Positions 1 through 5,261 of a stretch of 5,261 bases of DNA are shown here, piece by piece. The stretch is taken from the NCBI GenBank assembly GCA_001311545.1, contig BBBL01000131.1, positions 1 through 5,261 of the forward strand, in the 5' to 3' direction. Within the stretch, counting starts at the first letter, position 1. Every line of letters begins with the position of its first letter. Position numbers and translations under genes: made by a program. The notes beneath the pieces are model-generated. The model worked only from the letters and a program-made list of their open reading frames with translations, ran no database searches and was not told the DNA's origin. This DNA is from Thermus kawarayensis JCM 12314 (GTDB lineage: Bacteria; Deinococcota; Deinococci; Deinococcales; Thermaceae).

Positions 1-1
1 C

Positions 2-1071
2 CTCTCCATCCCCCCGCCCAAACCCCGCACCGCCGTGCTCTTCCCCCGGCGGGAGGGGTTCTACACGGAGCTTGGGGGATACCTCCCCGAGGTGCGCCTG
101 CGGTTTGAGACCTACGGGACCCTTTCCCGCAGGCGGGATAATGCCGTCCTCGTCTTCCACGCCCTCACGGGAAGCGCCCACCTGGCGGGAACCTACCGCG
201 AGGAGACCTTCCAAAGCCTCTCCCCTCTGGAACAGGCCTTCGGGAAGGAGGGGTGGTGGGATGGCCTGGTGGGCCCCGGGCGCATCCTGGACCCCGCCCT
301 CTACTACGTGGTCAGCGCCAACCACCTGGGAAGCTGCTACGGCTCCACCGGCCCCCTCTCCTTAGACCCCCGCACGGGCCGCCCCTACGGGAAGGACTTC
401 CCCCCCCTCACCCTCCGGGACCTAGCCCGGGCCCAGGCGAGGCTTCTGGACCACCTGGGGGTGGAGAAGGCCACGGTCATCGGGGGAAGCCTCGGGGGGA
501 TGGTGGCCCTGGAGTTCGCCCTCATGTACGGAAAGGGTGAAAAAGCTCGTGGTCCTCGCCGCCCCCGCCCGGCACGGGCCTGGGCCAGGGCCTTCAACCA
601 CCTGTCCCGGCAGGCCATCCTGCAAGACCCCGGGTACCAAAGGGGAGACCCCGCCCCCAAGGGGATGGCCCTGGCCCGGGGCATCGCCATGATGAGCTAC
701 CGGGCCCCCGAAGGGTTTGAGGCCCGCTGGGGCGCGGAGCCGAGCTCGGGGAGACCTACCTGGACTACCAAGGGGAGAAGTTCCTCCGGCGCTTCCACGC
801 CGAGAGCTACCTGGTCCTCTCCCGGGCCATGGACACCCACGACGTGGGCCGGGGGCGGGGCGGGGTGGAGGAGGCTCTGAAGCGCTTAAGGTCCATCCCC
901 TCCCTCTTCGTGGGCATTGACACCGACCTCCTCTACCCCGCCTGGGAGGTCAAGCAGATGGCCCGGATGGCGGGGGCCCGCTACCGGGAGATCAAGAGTC
1001 CCCACGGGCACGACGCCTTCCTCCTGGAGACGGACCAGGTGGAGGAGATCCTGGGGGGCTTCCTCCCCTAA
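2..1071 (+). CDS. metX: Homoserine O-acetyltransferase MetX (5' end outside window; three apparent frameshifts)
   Basis: Transfers an acetyl group from acetyl-CoA to homoserine, giving O-acetyl-homoserine for methionine synthesis; cytoplasmic alpha/beta-hydrolase fold. The open frame runs in from the window edge with no convincing start; by memory of Thermus MetX (about 380 residues) some 20 residues are missing. Visible motifs: GSCYGSTGP, the nucleophile elbow GGSLGGM (Ser codon 488-490), the catalytic Asp in DTDLLYP (codon 925-927) and the catalytic His in GHDAF (codon 1009-1011), so the triad is complete. The frame breaks three times: after 529 (a CCC run appears reduced to C; expected MYPERVKKL), at 579-580 (CCC to CC; expected HGPWARAF), and at 742 (GG to G; expected AEPELGETY). 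Restoring 4 bases gives one frame to the TAA at 1069-1071. All other sequence reads as intact MetX, so I think the gene is functional and the breaks are sequencing error. O-succinyl specificity cannot be excluded from motifs alone. Confidence 0.93.
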
Positions 1072-1074
1072 GTA

Positions 1075-1102
1075 CCCCACCGCGGCTTTCGCCGCAGTGG
1101 GG
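1075..1102. terminator. Strong hairpin between convergent metX and mnmE
   Basis: Arms 1075-1086 and 1091-1102 form a 12-position stem with 11 pairs (one C/A mismatch at 1081/1096) around the loop TTTC. It begins 3 bases after the metX stop. There is no T run after it on the plus strand; instead A7 lies at 1108-1114, which reads as T7 before the hairpin on the minus strand. It is therefore not a textbook intrinsic terminator, but its position between convergent genes and its stability suggest a bidirectional termination or mRNA 3'-end protecting structure. It could also be a dispersed intergenic repeat. Confidence 0.6.
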
Positions 1103-1107
1103 GCCCC

Positions 1108-1141
1108 AAAAAAAGTCTCCCTCCAGCCCCGGCTTAGGGGC
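1108..1141 (-). terminator. Weak candidate terminator for the mnmE operon
   Basis: On the minus strand, downstream of mnmE, a 5-bp G/C stem (arms 1141-1137 and 1130-1126, loop 1136-1131) is followed 11 bases later by T7 (1114-1108). The gap between stem and T run is longer than in a standard intrinsic terminator, so this is only a possibility. The stronger hairpin at 1075-1102 lies directly beyond it. Confidence 0.25.
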
Positions 1142-1196
1142 CCCGGCACCGCGCCTGGATTTGGGCGAAGAATTCAGGCCAAAGGGGCACTTCGCT

Positions 1197-2493
1197 TCAC
1201 TTCCCCACGCAGAAGTTCTGGAAGACCCGGGCCACCACCTCCTCCGCCACCTCCTTGCCCGTGAGGGCGGCGAGGGCCCGGGCCGCCTCCTCCACGGCCA
1301 GGCCCATGAGGTCCTCGGGGAGGGCGAGGGCCTCCTCCAGGGGCGCCTTGGCCCGGAGAAGGGCCTCCACCTGGCGCTCGGTGAGGAGCACCTCTCCCCC
1401 CTCTCCCCCAGAAGGGCCTCCTTGAGGGCCTCCTTGAGGCGGTCCAGGCCTTCCCCCGTGAGGCTGGAAACGGGGAGGAACCCCGGGTCCTCCCAGGCCG
1501 GGGGGAGGTCGCTCTTGGTGGCCACCTTGAGGGTCCTCTCCCAGGGGAGGGGAGGCGGGGCGGGCCTCGGGGCCGAGCGGTCCACCACGTAAAGCACCAG
1601 ATCCGCCTCCTCAGCGATCCTGAGGGCCCGTTCCACCCCCATCCTTTCCAGGGGGTCTTCCGTCTCCCGCACCCCGGCGGTGTCCACCGCCACCAGGGGG
1701 ACGCCGAAGAGCTCCAGGGGGGCCTCGAGGTAGTCCCGGGTGGTGCCGGGGATGGGGGAAACCAGGGCCCTTTCGTAGCCCAGGAGGGCGTTTAGAAGGG
1801 AGCTCTTCCCCGCGTTCGGGGCCCCGATGAGGCAAGCCTCGCCCCCCTTTGCGCCAGGCGGGAGGCCCGGGCCTGGGCGAGGAGGGCCTCCACCTCGGCC
1901 AGGGCCTCCCTAAGGGTGCTATCTGCCTCCAGGGGCTCCACCCCCTCCTCGGGGTAGTCCAGGAGGGCCTGGATGTGGGCGAGGAGGTCCAAAAGCCTCC
2001 CCTCGAGCCTCGCGATCCTCTGGGAAAGCGCCCCCTCCAGCGCCCTCAGGGCCTGCCTCCTCCCGAGCTCCCCTTCCGCCTCAATGAGGGCCAGGACCGC
2101 TTCCGCCTGGGCCAGGTCCAGCTTGCCGTTCAGGTAGGCGCGGAAGGTGAACTCCCCGCGCCCTGCGGGCCTTGCGCCCTGGGCCACCAGGACCTCCACC
2201 AGCCGACGGAGGACGGCCGGGGAGCCGTGGGTCTGGAACTCCACCAGGTCCTCCCCCGTGTAGGAGCGGGGGGCGCGGAAGACGAGGAGGAGGGCCTGGT
2301 CAACGGCCTCCCCCGTCCTCGGGTCCACCACCTCCCCCAGGGTGAAGCGCCCTCCCCGAAGGCGCCTCGGGTCCTTGCCCCGCCAGACCCTTGCGGCGAT
2401 CTCCAAGGCGCCCTCGCCAGAAAGCCGCACCACCCCGATGGCCCCCTTTCCCGGGGGGGTGGCGACGGCGCAGATGGGGTCCTTGAGGTTCAC
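1197..2493 (-). CDS. mnmE: tRNA modification GTPase MnmE (TrmE); two apparent frameshifts
   Basis: With MnmG, MnmE makes the 5-carboxymethylaminomethyl modification of the wobble uridine U34 in certain tRNAs, using GTP and a folate one-carbon unit. The start is GTG at 2493-2491, inside the hicA stop, with GAGGAG 11 bases upstream. The reconstructed protein has 432 residues, normal for the family. It has an N-terminal folate-binding TrmE domain (from [20 protein letters not shown]), a helical domain, and an inserted G domain with G1 GAPNAGKS (residues 224-231), G2 GTTRD (250-254), G3 DTAG (271-274) and G4 TKSD (326-329, in place of the usual NKxD). It ends in the family signature FCVGK with the conserved Cys at 429. 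The frame breaks at 1831-1832 (GGG to GG on the plus strand, just before G1) and at the C run 1396-1401 (6 instead of 7; expected [11 protein letters not shown]). Both breaks are one-base losses in runs, so I consider the gene intact. It is the last gene of the hemL-hicB-hicA-mnmE set. Confidence 0.95.
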
Positions 2494-2702
2494 GTCCGGC
2501 GAAACTCCTCTTCGGTGACGCCTGCTTGTTTCAAGATGGCCTTGAAAAGGCCCCAGGGTATCTCCCCTGAATGCATGGGCAGGACCACCCTTCGGCCGTC
2601 CGAGTGCACGTAGACCCGGTGTCCCTCCTTGCCCCGACGGGGAAGCGGCTTGAAACCCAGCCGCTCCAGCTTCCGGGCCACCTCGGAGGTCTTAGGCGGC
2701 AT
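2490..2702 (-). CDS. hicA: HicA-family mRNA interferase toxin
   Basis: A 70-residue protein with the HicA (YcfA-like) dsRNA-binding-type fold: an N-terminal helix ([12 protein letters not shown]), a strand region with the conserved catalytic-type His in KEGHRVYVH (His28), a strand RRVVLPMHS, and the C-terminal helix [17 protein letters not shown], which is the usual HicA ending. The family cleaves mRNA and is neutralised by HicB. The frame is intact. The ATG at 2702-2700 overlaps the end of hicB by 11 bases and no clear Shine-Dalgarno site precedes it, suggesting translation coupled to hicB. Its TGA (2492-2490) overlaps the mnmE GTG start as GTGA, so mnmE translation may in turn be coupled to hicA. 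That it is an active toxin here is inferred from the family. Confidence 0.9.
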   Translation of the reverse strand: MPPKTSEVARKLERLGFKPLPRRGKEGHRVYVHSDGRRVVLPMHSGEIPWGLFKAILKQAGVTEEEFRRT

Positions 2703-2912
2703 CTAGGGAGATCTCGGCCACCGTCACATCGGGAGGCGGCGCCTCCCCCAAGGATTCCAAGGCGGCCTCCAAGGCGTCCTTGCGTTTTCCAGGGCCTCTT
2801 CCGGGGAGTGGCCGAAGGTGACGCACCAGGGCAGGGCGGGCACCTCGGCAAGCCACACTCCTGGGGTCTCCGGGTCTGAGCGTAAGACCACCGTGTAGCG
2901 CATCCCCTTCAT
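2692..2912 (-). CDS. hicB: HicB-family antitoxin, short form; one apparent frameshift
   Basis: HicB binds and blocks HicA. The sequence has the typical partial RNase H-like HicB fold: first strand [10 protein letters not shown], then [25 protein letters not shown] and a following helix. The family's usual LPGC is LPWC here (Trp29). The open frame breaks at 2780-2781: a TT that should be TTT on the plus strand (AAA in the gene). Restoring one base gives a 73-residue protein ending at TAA 2694-2692, 11 bases inside hicA. Only the HicB core is present, with no recognisable C-terminal ribbon-helix-helix or HTH domain, so it may not repress its own promoter. The ATG at 2912 lies 1 base after the hemL stop; GAAGG upstream, within hemL, may be its ribosome site. 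Antitoxin precedes toxin, the reverse of the classic hicAB order. Confidence 0.88.
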
Positions 2913-2913
2913 T

Positions 2914-4183
<1,270 letters not shown>

Positions 4184-4184
4184 G

Positions 4185-4190
4185 CCCTCC
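4185..4190 (-). promoter_or_regulatory. Possible ribosome binding site of hemL
   Basis: GGAGGG lies directly before the ATG at 4183, with only 1-2 bases between. This is closer than usual, so either the site works with unusual spacing or the GTG at 4192 is the real start. ATG is preferred because homologues begin MERPISE (from memory). Confidence 0.35.
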
Positions 4191-4221
4191 ACTCTAGCGG
4201 CTCTTCCCCGGGAAAAGGTAG

Positions 4222-4249
4222 CCCCGGAGGGATACCCACCTCCCCGGGG
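4222..4249. repeat. Inverted repeat in the hemL 5' region
   Basis: CCCCGG (4222-4227) pairs with CCGGGG (4244-4249), extended by AGG/CCT (4228-4230 with 4239-4241) across a two-base bulge. It lies about 40-65 bases upstream of the hemL start, so it would form in the hemL leader if transcription starts further upstream. In DNA this G+C-rich it could be chance. Confidence 0.35.
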
Positions 4250-4328
4250 TCCTGGCCCCCCTAGGGCTTCCTACCCTTTCTCCCCCTTTCCTTCGCCCTG
4301 CCGGCTCGGGGAAGCCTGCCTAGGGACC

Positions 4329-4389
4329 CCCATGCTGGCCCAGGCCAGCATGGGCGGTATCAGCCGCCCCCTCCCGGGCCTCGGGGCGG
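4329..4389 (-). promoter_or_regulatory. Nested competing hairpins between the CBS gene and hemL (terminator or attenuator-like)
   Basis: Three inverted repeats share arms. Read on the minus strand: arm 1 (4389-4383, CCGCCCC) pairs with arm 2 (4370-4364, GGGGCGG); arm 2 also pairs with arm 3 (4357-4352, CCGCCC; loop 4363-4358); and the bases from 4354 down to 4343 pair perfectly over 12 positions with 4340-4329 around the loop 4342-4341. The 1:2, 2:3, 3:4 arrangement resembles attenuators. There is no T run after the last hairpin, so a standard intrinsic terminator is not shown. The simplest role is the 3' end of the CBS gene transcript, whose stop is 8 bases upstream of arm 1; a role in hemL control is speculation. 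Nothing else of note was seen in the remainder of 4184-4396. Confidence 0.45.
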
Positions 4390-4396
4390 TCCTGGG

Positions 4397-5034
4397 CTAG
4401 GGACGGATGGGCCTAAGCCCCAGGGCCTCGAGGCGGGCAAAGAGCGGCCTCAAGTCCATGGCTCCCACGTAGAGGAGCGTCCGGAAGCCCAGGCCCCCCG
4501 CCTCCCGGAAAAGGTGCAGACCCAGAAGGGGCGTCCGGGTAGCCTCCAAGGCCTCCAAAAGACCCTTCAGGCGGGGAAGGTCCGGCACCAGGACCTCGAG
4601 GGGGCTTGCCGGAACCCCAGGGCGTAAGCGGTCCAGGAGACCCCTGAGCAGGTCAAAGGCCGTGACCAGGCCCACCAAGACCTCCTCTTCCACCACCGGC
4701 AGGGCGCCCACCCGGGCGGCCTCCATGCGGAAGGCCGCCTCCTCGGGGGACTCCTCCGGGTGGGCCTTGGGGAACTCCTGGAGGAAGCGGGCCACGGGGG
4801 CTTCCCAGGAGGCCTGCACCGAAGCGGGGGCCCAAGGAGCGAGGAAGGGGCGGAGGTACCTCTCCCCCACCATGCCCCGGTAACGGCCCCCGTCCACCAC
4901 GGCAGGTAGCGCACCCCCGTCTGAACCAGGAGGCGGTGGGCCTGGCCCAGGGACACCTGGGGCTCTACCACCACGAGATCGGTGCGCATGAGGTCCCGCA
5001 GGACCGGGGTCCGGGCCAAGGCGCTCTCATGCAT
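4397..5034 (-). CDS. CBS-domain pair protein with C-terminal ACT-like region, AcuB-like; one apparent frameshift
   Basis: The reconstructed protein has 212 residues. Residues ~8-60 form a first CBS motif (VLRDLMRTDLVVVEPQVSL then VRYLPVVDGGRYRGMV), residues ~75-128 a second (ARVGALPVVEEEVLVGLVTA, then FDLLRGLL), and the last ~70 residues (from LEVLVPDLPRLKGLLEALE) an ACT-like fold, as in AcuB-type proteins. CBS pairs usually bind adenine nucleotides and act as energy sensors; the partner is unknown here. The frame breaks at 4901-4902 (GG, expected GGG; protein YLPVVDGG), and restoring one base joins the two halves. The start is ATG 5034. No Shine-Dalgarno sequence precedes it and ATG triplets occur in all three frames (5038, 5034, 5030); only 5034 leads into the CBS domain. 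Translation from a leaderless mRNA is plausible, as is common in Thermus. The acetoin link of AcuB in Bacillus should not be assumed here. Confidence 0.85.
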
Positions 5035-5046
5035 ACATGGTGGGTT

Positions 5047-5065
5047 AGTATTGGCCTGATGTCAA
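5047..5065 (-). promoter_or_regulatory. Weak promoter-like elements upstream of the CBS gene
   Basis: A perfect TTGACA (-35 type) lies at 5065-5060 on the minus strand. The best -10-like hexamer, AATACT (5052-5047), is too close to pair with it, and the hexamer at normal spacing (5042-5037, CACCAT) matches the consensus at only 3 of 6 positions. The region is clearly richer in A+T than the rest of the window and must carry control signals for the CBS gene, but the exact promoter is not settled. Confidence 0.3.
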
Positions 5066-5078
5066 GTGTCTCCTTGAC
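5061..5078. promoter_or_regulatory. Perfect inverted repeat, operator candidate
   Basis: GTCAAG (5061-5066) and CTTGAC (5073-5078) form a perfect 6-bp inverted repeat with a 6-base spacer, 27-44 bases upstream of the CBS gene start. One arm contains the TTGACA hexamer on the minus strand, so a bound dimeric repressor would block it. A second inverted repeat, TGATGT (5057-5062) with ACATCA (5085-5090), overlaps it on a different axis. The regulator is unknown. Confidence 0.45.
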
Positions 5079-5090
5079 GCTTGCACATCA

Positions 5091-5106
5091 CTATCCGTAC
5101 TGATAG
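5091..5106. promoter_or_regulatory. 16-bp near-palindrome, second operator candidate
   Basis: CTATCCGTACTGATAG matches its own reverse complement at 14 of 16 positions (mismatch at the 5096/5101 pair) and is centred on GTAC. It lies about 60 bases upstream of the CBS gene start and 40 bases downstream of the Uma2-like stop. It could bind a dimeric regulator of the CBS gene or form a weak RNA hairpin after the Uma2-like gene. No T run follows. Confidence 0.4.
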
Positions 5107-5145
5107 CAAACCCACAGCCCAACCCCGGGAAGGGGCCCACCGGGT

Positions 5146-5261
5146 CTACCCCCGGAAGAGCGCCTCCAGGGGCAGGTGGAAGCCGGGCAGGGCCTCTCCC
5201 CCTTCCAGCGCCTCGTGGGACCTCAAAAGCCGCCCCTCCCCGCCCCGCCCGTAGACCTCCA
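5146..5261 (-). CDS. C-terminal end of a probable Uma2-family (DUF820) protein, cut by the window edge
   Basis: The frame read from the right edge gives about 37 residues starting EVYGRGGEGRLLRSHEALEG and ending PGFHLPLEALFRG before TAG (5148-5146). The pattern of a VY-type strand, a short turn, a strand, then 'LPGFxLPLEALF' at the very end is the usual ending of Uma2 proteins, a PD-(D/E)XK nuclease-like family with many copies in Thermus and cyanobacteria. The catalytic core is outside the window, so function cannot be judged. The call rests on a short C-terminal pattern. Confidence 0.6.
   Translation of the reverse strand, partial: EVYGRGGEGRLLRSHEALEGGEALPGFHLPLEALFRG

Noticed and set aside
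1126..1147. Direct repeat GCCCCGGC (1126-1133 and 1140-1147) as a mobile-element end or attachment site
   Set aside because: Eight-base G+C repeats are expected by chance here, and no transposase or integrase lies nearby.
1849..2613. 254-codon open frame on the plus strand, antisense to mnmE and hicA
   Set aside because: Its protein resembles no family I know, is rich in Gly, Pro, Leu and Arg as expected from a G+C-rich antisense shadow, and the opposite strand has clear MnmE and HicA motifs.
4184..4396. Known riboswitch (cobalamin, TPP, T-box) or small structured RNA such as SRP RNA upstream of hemL
   Set aside because: Some fragments resemble pieces of these consensus sequences, but the core motifs are absent on both strands.
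4895..4905. Programmed ribosomal frameshift in the CBS gene
   Set aside because: There is no slippery heptamer with a clear downstream stimulator, and the same kind of one-base run loss occurs in four other genes of the window.
5074..5103. Plus-strand promoter TTGACG with TACTGA at 18-base spacing
   Set aside because: The -10 match is poor, and it would only drive transcription antisense to the Uma2-like gene. The TTGAC is part of the inverted repeat at 5061-5078.

Overview
This window looks like chromosomal DNA from Thermus, close to T. thermophilus. The G+C content is very high, third codon positions are almost all G or C, and genes are tightly packed with overlapping starts and stops. The reconstructed MetX, MnmE and HemL proteins match what I remember of the T. 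thermophilus proteins. No search was run, so the genus is an inference.

Layout. Positions 2-1071 (+) hold metX (homoserine O-acetyltransferase), cut off at its 5' end by the window edge. It converges on a minus-strand gene set across a roughly 125-base gap that contains a strong hairpin (1075-1102). On the minus strand, in order of transcription, come hemL (4183-2914), hicB (2912-2692), hicA (2702-2490) and mnmE (2493-1197). Each junction is an overlap or a 1-base gap, so these four are probably one operon. It joins the tetrapyrrole-synthesis aminotransferase HemL, a HicBA-type toxin-antitoxin pair and the tRNA wobble-uridine GTPase MnmE. Upstream lie a gene-free stretch of about 210 bases full of competing inverted repeats (4184-4396), a CBS-domain/AcuB-like regulator gene (5034-4397), a relatively A+T-rich regulatory gap with two palindromes (5035-5145), and the 3' end of a probable Uma2-family gene (5261-5146), all on the minus strand.

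The main technical point is that nearly every gene is broken by small frameshifts. I located 12 sites: 3 in metX, 2 in mnmE, 1 in hicB, 5 in hemL and 1 in the CBS gene. At every site the family-consistent reading frame is restored by lengthening a run of one base by 1 (2 at one site). Such uniform loss of homopolymer bases in five genes, several of them housekeeping, points to sequencing or assembly error rather than pseudogenes. I therefore annotate whole genes across the shifts and give the position of each.

Biology of interest: an antitoxin-first HicBA pair, with a very short HicB lacking a recognisable DNA-binding domain, lies inside an overlapping housekeeping operon, so that the toxin stop codon overlaps the mnmE start. 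A series of mutually exclusive hairpins precedes hemL. An unassigned palindromic operator-like region precedes the CBS gene, which has no visible Shine-Dalgarno site. I saw no mobile element, CRISPR array, tRNA or rRNA.
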